From: Thiobacillus sp.
Lineage (GTDB): Bacteria; Pseudomonadota; Gammaproteobacteria; Burkholderiales; Thiobacillaceae
Length of the DNA: 35,551 nucleotides
Assembly (NCBI GenBank): GCA_020057245.1
Contig: JAGVGD010000133.1
Span: 1 to 35,551 of the forward strand
Direction of reading: 5' to 3'
The notes beneath the pieces were generated by a model, which saw nothing but the letters and a program-made list of their open reading frames with translations, was not told where the DNA came from and did not search any database. Positions 17,115 to 24,960 of the stretch are shown piece by piece (positions within the stretch are counted from its first letter, which is position 1; each line of letters begins with the position of its first letter). The translations under genes and the position numbers were made by a program.

Positions 17115-18212
17115 ATGTCAGGCAGCACTCTCGGCAAGCTCTTTTGTGTCACCGTGTTCGGCGAATCTCACGGTCCCGCCATCGGCTGCGTGGTGGACGG
17201 CTGTCCCCCGGGGATGGCGCTGTGCGAAACCGATATCCAGCATGATCTCGACCGCCGCAAGCCCGGTACCTCGCGCCATGTCACCCAGCGCCGCGAGTCC
17301 GACACCGTGGAAATCCTTTCCGGGCTGTACGAAGGCAAAACCACCGGCACGCCGATTGCGCTGTTGATCCGCAACGAAGACCAGCGCAGCAAGGACTACG
17401 GCAACATCGGCGAGACCTTCCGCCCCGGCCACGCCGACTACACATACACGCAGAAATACGGCTTTCGCGACCCGCGCGGCGGCGGACGTTCCTCGGCGCG
17501 GCTGACCGCGCCCATCGTCGGCGCCGGCGCCATCGCCAAGAAATGGTTGGCCGAACACCATGGCATCGTGATCCGCGGCTACATGAGCGCGCTGGGGCCG
17601 CTCGACATCCCGTTCGAGTCATGGGATGCCATCGACGACAACGCCTTCTTTTCGCCCAACGCCGCCATGGTGCCCAAGCTCGAGGAATACATGGACGCGT
17701 TGCGCAAATCGGGTGACTCGGTGGGCGCGAAGATCAGCGTGGTGGCCGACAATGTGCCGCCGGGCTGGGGCGAACCGCTGTACGACAAGCTCGACGCCGA
17801 CCTCGCGCATGCGCTGATGGGGCTCAACGCAGTCAAGGGCGTGGAAATCGGTGACGGCATGGAGGCTGCCCGGCAATTGGGCACCGAGCACCGCGATGAA
17901 ATCACCCCCGACGGCTTTCTCAGCAATCACGCCGGCGGCGTGCTCGGCGGCATTTCCTCCGGTCAGTCCATCGTCGCCCACATCGCAATCAAGCCCACCT
18001 CGTCGATGCGCCTGCCGGGCCGTTCGATCGACCTGCACGGTCAGCCGATCGAGGTCGTCACCCATGGCCGCCACGACCCCTGCGTCGGCATCCGTGCCAC
18101 CCCGATCGCCGAGGCGCTGATGGCCATCGTGCTGATGGATCATGCGCTGCGCCATCGCGCGCAGTGCGGCGGCGTGACGAGCGGGACGCCGGTGGTGGGT
18201 AGCGCTGCCTGA
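17115..18212 (+). CDS. aroC: Chorismate synthase
   Basis: The 365-residue protein starts [20 protein letters not shown] and holds the family signatures: [18 protein letters not shown] near the start, the central [12 protein letters not shown], and [17 protein letters not shown] near the end. It is a reduced-FMN-dependent enzyme that makes chorismate from EPSP, the last shared step to aromatic amino acids, folate and quinones. The frame is open far upstream, but this ATG matches the conserved N-terminus; AGG lies 9 bases before it. It is divergent from transaldolase and converges with a methyltransferase gene, with only 6 bp between the stops. Confidence 0.97.
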   Translation: MSGSTLGKLFCVTVFGESHGPAIGCVVDGCPPGMALCETDIQHDLDRRKPGTSRHVTQRRESDTVEILSGLYEGKTTGTPIALLIRNEDQRSKDYGNIGETFRPGHADYTYTQKYGFRDPRGGGRSSARLTAPIVGAGAIAKKWLAEHHGIVIRGYMSALGPLDIPFESWDAIDDNAFFSPNAAMVPKLEEYMDALRKSGDSVGAKISVVADNVPPGWGEPLYDKLDADLAHALMGLNAVKGVEIGDGMEAARQLGTEHRDEITPDGFLSNHAGGVLGGISSGQSIVAHIAIKPTSSMRLPGRSIDLHGQPIEVVTHGRHDPCVGIRATPIAEALMAIVLMDHALRHRAQCGGVTSGTPVVGSAA

Positions 18213-18218
18213 GTGCTG

Positions 18219-18890
18219 CTAGGCCGCAGGCTTTTGCGCGATCACTGTTTGGAAGTAGCGCGGTCCACCTGGAAACAGGCGGTGGCGGGCCACCTCGCTG
18301 ACGCTGAGTCCATGTCGCGACAGGATCGCTGAATAATCGTAAATCGGGTGCAGGTCGCTGTTCGAAATCACCCAATACAATACATTGGCAATCCGGTAAT
18401 AGAATGCATGGGTCGCGCGCTGCAGTGCGTTGCCCTGCGGCACGGCAAAGTCGGCCACCAGCAGCAGCCCGCCTGGTTTGAGCAGACTGATCAGATGCCC
18501 CAGCATTTTTTGCATGACGTCGGTGGTGAACACGTTCAGAAAATAATTGGCGCAAATCACGTCGTAGTGCCCGGTGCGGTTATGCAGCAGCAGATCGCCG
18601 CAAATCAGTTCGCCAGTGACCCCGGCATCCTCCAGTTTCTGGTCAACGCGTGCCAGCATGGCTGAGGCCAGATCAATGCAGGTGATCTTCGCGCCTTTCT
18701 CCGCCGCGCGTACCGCGTCTTCGCCGCCCCCCACCCCCGCATACAGCACGTTCTGTCCGGGCTGCATGTATTGCAGTTCATGCAGCTTTGACGCGCGGAT
18801 CTTGCCGAACGAATACAGGGCGGCCGTGGGCTCGTAGAACCATGCCGTGTGGTTGTAGCGGTTTTTTGCAGTGGCAGTCAGGGTATTCAT
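18219..18890 (-). CDS. Class I SAM-dependent methyltransferase
   Basis: This 223-residue protein has the Rossmann SAM motif NVLYAGVGGGEDAVRAA (about residues 48-64), an acidic IDLASAML, the DVICANYFLNVF motif and LKPGGLLLVADF. The fold matches UbiE/COQ5-type or small-molecule methyltransferases, but no substrate motif is recognised. It follows YggS by 30 bp with its own AAGGA, and is the last gene of the oxoamine synthase-yggS operon. The substrate could be a lipid or other small molecule; that is speculation from context. Confidence 0.82.
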   Translation of the reverse strand: MNTLTATAKNRYNHTAWFYEPTAALYSFGKIRASKLHELQYMQPGQNVLYAGVGGGEDAVRAAEKGAKITCIDLASAMLARVDQKLEDAGVTGELICGDLLLHNRTGHYDVICANYFLNVFTTDVMQKMLGHLISLLKPGGLLLVADFAVPQGNALQRATHAFYYRIANVLYWVISNSDLHPIYDYSAILSRHGLSVSEVARHRLFPGGPRYFQTVIAQKPAA

Positions 18891-18920
18891 GTGGGTTCCT
18901 TGTTGTTGAGTGCATCAAGA

Positions 18921-19634
18921 TCAAAGGGATGCATACGTGCGCGCGCCGAAAATGGCGGTGCCGATGCGTACCATGGTCGAACCTTCGGCGATGGCGGCTT
19001 CAAAGTCGCCCGACATGCCCATCGACAGCGTGTCGAGTTTGAGCCCGTGGGCGTTCAGCGTGTTGAATAGCGTACGCACCTGATAAAACGCCGAGCGCTG
19101 CTGCACCAGATCGGTGCTGGGCGCGGGGATCGCCATCAGGCCACGCAGGCGTACGCGCGGAAGATCGGCGATCTGCTCGGCCAGCCACAGAACGCTGTCG
19201 GGCGTCGCGCCGCCCTTGCTGGCTTCGCCGCTGACATTCACTTCGATGCACAGATTGAGCGGCGGCATGCCGTCCGGGCGCTGCGCCGACAAGCGTTCTG
19301 CGATCTTCAGGCGGTCGACGCTGTGCGCCCAGGCAAAGTTTTCGGCGATGCCGCGCGTCTTGTTGCTCTGGATCGGGCCGATGAAGTGCCAGACCAGATT
19401 GGGGTTGGCGACGGCCTTCTGCTTGTCCAGCGCTTCCTGCAGATAGTTTTCGCCGAAATCCCGCTGGCCCGTCAGCGCGGCCGCTCGCACTGCGGTGTGG
19501 TCGTAGGTCTTGCTCACGGCCAGCAGGGTGATGTCGCCCGGCTTGCGGCTGAACGCGAGCGCGGCGCGGGCAAGCCGGTCATGTACGGCCATGACGCGGT
19601 CGGGAATGTGTTCAATCACCGCGTGTTCAGACAT
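18921..19634 (-). CDS. yggS: YggS/PLPBP family pyridoxal phosphate homeostasis protein
   Basis: At 237 residues this is a standard single-domain PLP-binding TIM barrel. PLP Lys42 lies in LLAVSKTYDH; GQRDFGENYLQE, WHFIGPIQSNK, LCIEVNVSGE and the late LSMGMSGDFEAAIAEGSTMVRIGTAIFG are all family hallmarks. It buffers and distributes pyridoxal phosphate rather than catalysing a known reaction. It starts 12 bp after the stop of a PLP-dependent enzyme gene, a sensible partnership if that enzyme needs PLP loading. YggS genes more often neighbour proC or pilT, so this location is somewhat unusual. Confidence 0.95.
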   Translation of the reverse strand: MSEHAVIEHIPDRVMAVHDRLARAALAFSRKPGDITLLAVSKTYDHTAVRAAALTGQRDFGENYLQEALDKQKAVANPNLVWHFIGPIQSNKTRGIAENFAWAHSVDRLKIAERLSAQRPDGMPPLNLCIEVNVSGEASKGGATPDSVLWLAEQIADLPRVRLRGLMAIPAPSTDLVQQRSAFYQVRTLFNTLNAHGLKLDTLSMGMSGDFEAAIAEGSTMVRIGTAIFGARTYASL

Positions 19635-19646
19635 CTCGCGCCCCGC

Positions 19647-20954
19647 TCAGTGGATCAGACCCATGGCGCGGCCATGCCGCTCACACGACTCGATCACGCG
19701 ATCCATGTCGGCAATCGTGTGTTCGGAACTGAGGCTGATGCGCACGCGCGGCTTGTTGCGCGGACACGCCGGATAAATCACCGGGCTGGCAAAAATGTCG
19801 TCGGCATCCAGCCGTGCCACCAGTTCGAACATCGTGGTTTCATCGCCGAGGATGATGGGAATGATCGGCGTTTCGCTGACGCCGGTATTGAAGCCCACGG
19901 CTTTCAGGCCGTGCAGCAGGTGATGGGTGCAGGCCCACAGGTTGACGCGCTTGTCCTGTTCGATTTCGATGATGTCGACCGCCTTGATCAGGGCTGAGGT
20001 CACGGAGGGGCTCATGCTGGTCGAATAGATGAAGGCGCGCGAGTTGTATTTGATGAAATCCATCACGTCTTTCTTGGCGCCGACGAAGCCGCCGATGCAA
20101 CCGAATGCCTTGGACAGGGTGCCGGTGACGATGTCGGGTTCGTCGATGCCGAAATGGTCGGCTGTGCCGCGGCCGTGCGGTCCGGCCACGCCGGTGGCAT
20201 GGGCGTCGTCGACCATCACACGCGCGCCGTAGCGCCGGGCCAGCGCCATGATTTCCGGCAGTTTGGCGAAATCGCCGTCCATGCTGTAAATGCCGTCGAC
20301 CACGATCAGCTTGCAGGCCTTGTAGCCGACTTCCTGCAGCACCCGTTCCAGCGATTTCATGTCCTGATGCCTGAAGGTGCGCACCTGCGCCCCGGCCAGG
20401 GTGCAGCCATCGATGATGCTGGCATGCACCAGCTTGTCGACAATGGCGACGTCGTCCTTCGACAGCAGTGCGCTGATTGCGCCCAGATTGGCCATGTAGC
20501 CGCTTTGAAAGGCCACCACCGATTCCAGCTGCTTGAACTTCGCCAGCTTGCGTTCCAGTTCTTCGTGGAGTTCGTTGGTGCCGTTGAGCAGGCGGCTGCC
20601 GCTGGTGCTGTTGCCCCATGCCTGAATGGCCTGGATGCCGGCGCCGGACAGGCGCGGATCGCTGGCCAGCCCGAGATAGTTGTTGGACGACAGCATCAGC
20701 ATCCTGCGGCCGTCGAACACCACTTCGCGCTCGCTGACCGCGTCGATTTTGCGCATGCCCAGCGCGATATGCTCAGGCTTGACCCGGTTCAACGCGCTGC
20801 CCTTCTTGGCGAAAAACGCCTTGGCGAACAGATCGCCGTAGACCATGGCGCCGGAGATCGATCCGGCTTGCTCAAGCGGGTCAATTGCGGGCTCCATTTC
20901 ATTCAGGGCGGCTTGCACGGTGTCGAGAACGGGGGCGCTGGCAAAGTCATTCAT
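19647..20954 (-). CDS. Alpha-oxoamine synthase family PLP enzyme (serine palmitoyltransferase/KBL/BioF-like)
   Basis: The 435-residue protein is a fold-type I PLP enzyme with PLP Lys282 in TGTLSKAFGCIGGF, the cofactor-stacking DKLVHASIIDG, and VDDAHATGV. SSNNYLGLASDPRL and GSRLLNGTNELHEELE fit enzymes that condense an amino acid with an acyl-CoA or acyl-ACP thioester. A roughly 55-residue N-terminal extension ahead of the core resembles serine palmitoyltransferases more than BioF. No other biotin genes are near, so BioF is less likely. A strong AAGGAGA precedes the ATG. The operon continues with yggS and a methyltransferase. Product could be a sphingoid-like base or an amino ketone signal (CqsA/LqsA are relatives); undecided. 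Confidence 0.83.
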   Translation of the reverse strand: MNDFASAPVLDTVQAALNEMEPAIDPLEQAGSISGAMVYGDLFAKAFFAKKGSALNRVKPEHIALGMRKIDAVSEREVVFDGRRMLMLSSNNYLGLASDPRLSGAGIQAIQAWGNSTSGSRLLNGTNELHEELERKLAKFKQLESVVAFQSGYMANLGAISALLSKDDVAIVDKLVHASIIDGCTLAGAQVRTFRHQDMKSLERVLQEVGYKACKLIVVDGIYSMDGDFAKLPEIMALARRYGARVMVDDAHATGVAGPHGRGTADHFGIDEPDIVTGTLSKAFGCIGGFVGAKKDVMDFIKYNSRAFIYSTSMSPSVTSALIKAVDIIEIEQDKRVNLWACTHHLLHGLKAVGFNTGVSETPIIPIILGDETTMFELVARLDADDIFASPVIYPACPRNKPRVRISLSSEHTIADMDRVIESCERHGRAMGLIH

Positions 20955-21323
20955 CGGTGTCTCTCCTTAAGTTGCTGTTTTTTTGAGCGTTATGGGGTAG
21001 TGGGCTCAGCAACGGGGCAACGCAAAACCTCACTGCTTGCGACAGCCAATGTATCGAGCGCGCGGTGCCGCAACAATCTGGACATGTAGCTATTTCTTGC
21101 AGGCAAAAACCCATACATTTGGTACAGATGTACCAGCCTGTCACCCTTGGCAAAGGGTTAGGTGGACTCGCCGGAAAACCTGTCCAAATGGCCAGGGTAT
21201 ATATTTAAATTATTGATTGAGTTGAAAAATTTGATGTTTTTGGCAGGGCGTGGCTGTTCCGGGACGGGCATAATCGACCGGCGGCATGCATAGAAAGAAC
21301 CCCGGAGGAGACGCATAAATAAA
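20955..21323. promoter_or_regulatory. Divergent intergenic region with a 7-bp-arm palindrome
   Basis: This 369-bp non-coding stretch separates the oxoamine synthase operon (minus) from the LuxR-type regulator (plus). It holds a perfect inverted repeat at 21120-21135, TGGTACA-GA-TGTACCA, with the shape of a repressor or activator operator. An AT-rich tract (21198-21240) and GGAGGAG at 21304-21310 precede the regulator ATG. The 13-base gap from GGAGGAG to the ATG is long. No gene or RNA was recognised. Confidence 0.55.
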
Positions 21324-22142
21324 ATGGATAACGGCACTGAACTGGCACAGCCGACCGCGCTGGCCAACGCGACGACCCGGGTATTTGTCCTGGCCAATCC
21401 GGACTTTTATCTGGAGGGTCTGCTGGCCGTGCTGGCGCGCTCGGCCGACAGCGAAGTGGTGGCATGCGTGAAGCCCGGGGAAGGCTGCTGGGAGACCTTT
21501 ATTGCGCAGCCTGCCGATGTGCTGCTGGTTCACCGGCAGGCGGTGCAGGATGCGCCCGATGGCTTCAGCCGCTTTCTGCAGCACGCGCCCAATCTCAAGA
21601 TCATCGTTTTCGGCCACGACATGCCGGACGAGTTTCTGCTGAAGATCGTGCGTTCAGGCGCGGCCGGCTACATCAACGAAAAGATGAGCGGCGATCATTT
21701 GCTGAAAGCGGTCCGCACCGTGCTGGAAGGCGAGCTGTGGGTGGAGCGGCGCATCCTGCAAAGGCTGATCCTGCGGGTGGTTGAAATCGAGGGCATCATC
21801 AATCAGGCGATCGAGTTGATCCGCAGCGTGCTGACCAGGCGCGAGGCGGAGATTTATCGCCATGTGCTGGGCGGTTTGTCGACCAAGGAAATCGCGGGCG
21901 AAATGAACCTGTCGGAGCAAAGCGTCAAACTGCACCTCCGCAATATCTTCAAGAAATTCGACGTCAGCAACAAACAGCAGCTGATCCTGCTGACCTTCCA
22001 GAAGGTGTGCCCCGTCTCCAATGTGCTGCGCCTGTTCCGCATCGTGATGGACCGTAACCAGATCGCGCAGGGCAAGCCGCCGCTGATCGAGGATCCGCTG
22101 GCAGAGCTGACCGTGCTCACGGACAACCGCGAGGGCGTATAA
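21324..22142 (+). CDS. LuxR/NarL-type regulator with a degenerate receiver domain
   Basis: The 272-residue protein has a response-regulator layout: receiver-like domain (about 18-135), linker, and a LuxR helix-turn-helix (about 170-220: LTRREAEIYRHVLGGLSTKEIAGEM and SVKLHLRNIFKKF). The receiver lacks the phosphorylation site: beta-1 reads VFVLANPDFYL where an acidic pair is expected, and beta-3 reads ADVLLVHRQ where the phospho-Asp should be. FGHDMPD and GAAGYINEK retain the rest of the fold. A tail of about 45 residues follows the HTH. It likely binds DNA without phosphorylation control. The nucleotide cyclase gene follows by 82 bp on the same strand. Confidence 0.85.
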   Translation: MDNGTELAQPTALANATTRVFVLANPDFYLEGLLAVLARSADSEVVACVKPGEGCWETFIAQPADVLLVHRQAVQDAPDGFSRFLQHAPNLKIIVFGHDMPDEFLLKIVRSGAAGYINEKMSGDHLLKAVRTVLEGELWVERRILQRLILRVVEIEGIINQAIELIRSVLTRREAEIYRHVLGGLSTKEIAGEMNLSEQSVKLHLRNIFKKFDVSNKQQLILLTFQKVCPVSNVLRLFRIVMDRNQIAQGKPPLIEDPLAELTVLTDNREGV

Positions 22143-22224
22143 CCCACTGCTTTCCGGGGACGATTGACGAATCCGCTGCGTGCGATCAGGCTGTGCCGTA
22201 TCGCGCACTTTCCGGTCTGGCGCC

Positions 22225-23949
22225 ATGCGACTCCCCATTAGTCTGAAAATCTTCATCATCACCCTCGCGCTGCTGGCGTTGATGGTGGTGGTTACCTGGC
22301 TGTCGGTGCTCAATTTCCGCCAGCTCAACAACCAGGTACGTGCGTTGGCCGATTACTACCTGCCGCTGCAGCAGCAGGTGGCCAGCGTGGAAATCCTCAT
22401 TCGCCAGCAGATGGTGCACATGGAGCGGGTGATGGCGGGCAGGGAGGTGGCCAACCCCGATCCGGCGTTTCTTGCCAGTGAATCCAGCAGCTTCGACATG
22501 CGCGGCATCAACGCCGACCAGATCGTCGATTCCTCGCTGCGCATGCTGAATGATGCCGAAGCGGAAAAAGGCATCGAGCTCGACCGCGTGACGCTCGCCA
22601 TACTGGGCAAGCAGCTGCCGGCGATCCAGACCGCACGCCAGCACTTTCACATGAGCTTCCGCCTGTTCCAGATCGAGGCGGAGGAGGGCACCCCGCGTTC
22701 GCAGAAAATCGTCCGCGAAACACTTTTGCGCGAGAAGGACACCGTCGATATCGAAATCGGCAAGACCATCGATATTCTCAACAAGCTGACCCAGGACACC
22801 GCCAGTCGCGCCAAGGCCGAAGAGGCGCGCGCCACCACCCTCAACTGGATCATCACCGCCCTCGCCACCCTGCTCGGGCTGATCTTTGCCGGCTTCGTCA
22901 CGCGGTCGTTGGTCGACCCGGTCAAGCGTCTGCTAACCGGTACGCGGGCGGTGGAAGCCGGCGATCTGGAGGTGGAAATCCTGGTGCGCACCCACGACGA
23001 GCTGGCCACGCTGGCCACCTCGTTCAACCACATGGTGATCGGGCTGCGCGAAAAGGAGCGCATCCGCGATACCTTCGGCCAGTACGTCGACCCGCGCATC
23101 GTGAAGAGCCTGCTGGAAAACCGCATCCCGGCCGAACGTGGCGAGCGCCAGGTGATGACCGTGTTCTTCTCCGACCTGCAGGACTTCACCCGCCTGTGTG
23201 AGAGCCTGACGCCGGACGCCGCGGTGCGTTTTCTCAACCGATACTTTTCGCTGATGTCCGAGGTGATCCGGACCCGGCAGGGCATCGTCGACAAGTACAT
23301 CGGCGATTCGGTGATGGCATTCTGGGGGCCGCCCTTCACCGATGCCGCCGACCACGCCACCCTGTGTTGCCTCGCCGCCCTGGAACAGATGGCCCGCATG
23401 GAAGCCTTCCGCGCCTGGTTGCCCGAGATGTTCGGCGTCGCCCATGGCCTGCCCGTGGTCAACGTGCGCATGGGCATCGCCAGCGGCGAGGTGACGGTGG
23501 GCAACATCGGCTCCGAAACCTCGCGCGGCTACACCGTCATCGGCGACACCGTGAACCTGGCTTCGCGGCTGGAACAGGCCAACAAGTTCTACGGCACGCG
23601 GATTCTCGTCAGCGAAACGACGCGGAATCTGGCGGGCGACACCCTGGCCTTCCGCGAAATCGACAGCCTGCGCGTCGCCGGCAAGCTGGAGCCAGTGAGG
23701 GTGTTTGAACTGCTGGGACTTGCAGCGGATTTGAGCGAAAGCGACCGGCAGCGGGTGCAGGTCTATGAAGCGGGATTGGCACGCTATCGCGCGCAGGATT
23801 GGGATGCGGCTGAAGCGGCATTCAGTGAATGCCTTGCGATCGAACCGAAGGATCTGCCCAGTCAGGTCATGGTGGAGCGGGTTGCTGCGTTCCGGCAGGC
23901 GTCGCCGGAGGCGGGATGGGATGGGGTTTGGGTGGCGGGGAGTAAGTGA
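22225..23949 (+). CDS. Membrane-bound class III adenylate/guanylate cyclase with HAMP domain
   Basis: From ATG 22225 (MRLPISLKIFIITLALLALM) the protein has 574 residues: membrane helix 1 (about 7-28), an extracytoplasmic helical sensor region, membrane helix 2 (about 206-228), HAMP (about 229-280), then the class III cyclase domain. The two metal-binding aspartates are Asp317 (FFSDLQDFT) and Asp361 (DKYIGDSVMAFWG); GDTVNLASRLEQAN and the substrate loop follow. A TPR-like C-terminal stretch (about 500-574) ends the protein. It should make cAMP in response to an envelope signal. Lys357 fits adenine specificity but this is not proof. The frame opens at a GTG at 22180; the ATG matches a typical membrane start. 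Confidence 0.9.
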   Translation: MRLPISLKIFIITLALLALMVVVTWLSVLNFRQLNNQVRALADYYLPLQQQVASVEILIRQQMVHMERVMAGREVANPDPAFLASESSSFDMRGINADQIVDSSLRMLNDAEAEKGIELDRVTLAILGKQLPAIQTARQHFHMSFRLFQIEAEEGTPRSQKIVRETLLREKDTVDIEIGKTIDILNKLTQDTASRAKAEEARATTLNWIITALATLLGLIFAGFVTRSLVDPVKRLLTGTRAVEAGDLEVEILVRTHDELATLATSFNHMVIGLREKERIRDTFGQYVDPRIVKSLLENRIPAERGERQVMTVFFSDLQDFTRLCESLTPDAAVRFLNRYFSLMSEVIRTRQGIVDKYIGDSVMAFWGPPFTDAADHATLCCLAALEQMARMEAFRAWLPEMFGVAHGLPVVNVRMGIASGEVTVGNIGSETSRGYTVIGDTVNLASRLEQANKFYGTRILVSETTRNLAGDTLAFREIDSLRVAGKLEPVRVFELLGLAADLSESDRQRVQVYEAGLARYRAQDWDAAEAAFSECLAIEPKDLPSQVMVERVAAFRQASPEAGWDGVWVAGSK

Positions 23950-24552
23950 GAGAACCTTCTACTTATTGAGTACCGCACTTCTCGATGATTTGAGTTATCA
24001 ATTCGCGGTTCTGGGAAATCCCGTTCGGGTTTCCATCGAGAATGGCCTTTGAAGCGTTATTCAATTCTGCTTGAGCGGCTGCAGCTGCATTACTGATAGT
24101 TGTTTCTGTTGCAGCTTTGGCTTGTGTCTGCACACATTGGCAGAAGGATTCCCGGTCAGTTACACCAGCAGGTAACTGAAATTTAGAAGACAAGCAACTT
24201 GCGTTAATCGTTGAGCGGATATACGCGGCGAGGCATTTTTCTTCAACCGACGGACTCGCAAGGCTGACGAACTGACTGAGTGATACTGTTTTGCGCAGGT
24301 TCTCCGGAGTGAGCGAGTCTGCATATGCTTTGAGGCCAGCTGGTGCGCAGTTGCAAAAAAACTCATTACCGGACATCGCATGTTTACGTTGCTCGGTTGG
24401 CTCTACTTTTCTTGTTTGGCGATCACACTCGGTTTTGTAGTAGGCATCCTGAAACGTTATCCAGTTCTCAACAGGGAAATGTTGCTCGGTAGTGAGAGCA
24501 GCGTTGCTGGAGCCATGAACAAAGCACAGGAATATCGGTAGGAAGGTTCTCT
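23949..24552. repeat. 11-bp inverted repeat flanking a low-GC gene
   Basis: AGAGAACCTTC at 23949-23959 is repeated perfectly in inverted orientation at 24542-24552. The left copy begins on the last base of the cyclase stop codon and the right copy lies in the first codons of the enclosed gene. The enclosed DNA is visibly richer in A+T than both sides. No direct target duplication was found outside the repeats. Confidence 0.6.
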
Positions 24553-24562
24553 TAGCGATCAT
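23963..24562 (-). CDS. Exported hypothetical protein with two CxC-containing repeats
   Basis: I do not recognise this 199-residue protein. A signal peptide is evident (MIAKRTFLPIFLCFVHGSSN, cleavage near residue 21). The mature part has eight cysteines in two similar units: C46-x23-C70xC72-x37-C110, then C123-x17-C141xC143-x52-C196; each unit has an FCxC step and a later E-K-C. The cysteines suggest disulfide-stabilised or metal/heme-related periplasmic protein; no CxxCH heme motif is present. An Ala-rich helix lies at about 150-172. Base composition is clearly lower in GC than neighbours, a sign of acquisition. It is convergent with the cyclase gene. Confidence 0.65.
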   Translation of the reverse strand: MIAKRTFLPIFLCFVHGSSNAALTTEQHFPVENWITFQDAYYKTECDRQTRKVEPTEQRKHAMSGNEFFCNCAPAGLKAYADSLTPENLRKTVSLSQFVSLASPSVEEKCLAAYIRSTINASCLSSKFQLPAGVTDRESFCQCVQTQAKAATETTISNAAAAAQAELNNASKAILDGNPNGISQNRELITQIIEKCGTQ

Positions 24563-24631
24563 TGATCATTGGGCGCGGCTTGAGTCTTGGCTCGTGCAAA
24601 GAAACCGCATGGATGGAGCAAAATCCGTACT

Positions 24632-24928
24632 CTATTCCAACAGTCCTTCATCTCCATGACAAGTACACCCCGGCTCCTTGCTGGTGGAGTTGTCGCAGCA
24701 CACGATCTTGCCGGCGCGGCAGCCGCAGATGCCTTTGTGGTCCTTGCAGCATGCTGTCTGGACCTGGGCGAGATTCATGCCTTTCGCGTTCGCAAGACAA
24801 GCCTCGGGTGAAATCGTTTGCAGTTGCGTAGCAGCAGGTGGGGTATTCACCGTCGAGTCGGCGGTGGCGGGGAGCAGGAAACAGGCTGGAACAAAAGCCA
24901 ATACGGCGAGCAGGGTAGGGATGCGCAT
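24632..24928 (-). CDS. Small exported cysteine-rich protein
   Basis: This 98-residue protein has a strong AAGGAG before the ATG at 24928 and a signal peptide (MRIPTLLAVLAFVPACFLLP, cleavage near ATA-D at 23). The mature part has nine cysteines: C44, then CC-x6-CxC-x6-CC-x9-CxC (60-90). It ends CTCHGDEGLLE. It is no named family that I recognise; the dense, evenly spaced thiols suggest metal binding or a disulfide-knotted periplasmic peptide. It follows the MFS transporter gene by 32 bp, so co-transcription is likely. A much longer overlapping reading frame here is an artefact of the neighbouring gene's antisense frame choice; codon position, SD and signal peptide support the short gene. Confidence 0.72.
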   Translation of the reverse strand: MRIPTLLAVLAFVPACFLLPATADSTVNTPPAATQLQTISPEACLANAKGMNLAQVQTACCKDHKGICGCRAGKIVCCDNSTSKEPGCTCHGDEGLLE

Positions 24929-24960
24929 GGAAGTCTCCTTGGGCGAAACGGGCTGCCTCA

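Noticed and set aside
19647-20954. Calling the PLP enzyme BioF
   Set aside because: No biotin genes are nearby and the N-terminal extension and core motifs are closer to serine palmitoyltransferase-type enzymes; left at family level.
21237-21260. Possible sigma-54 promoter (TTGGCAGGGCGTGGCTG) before the LuxR-type regulator
   Set aside because: The -24 half is fair, but the -12 half does not fit TTGC at the required spacing.
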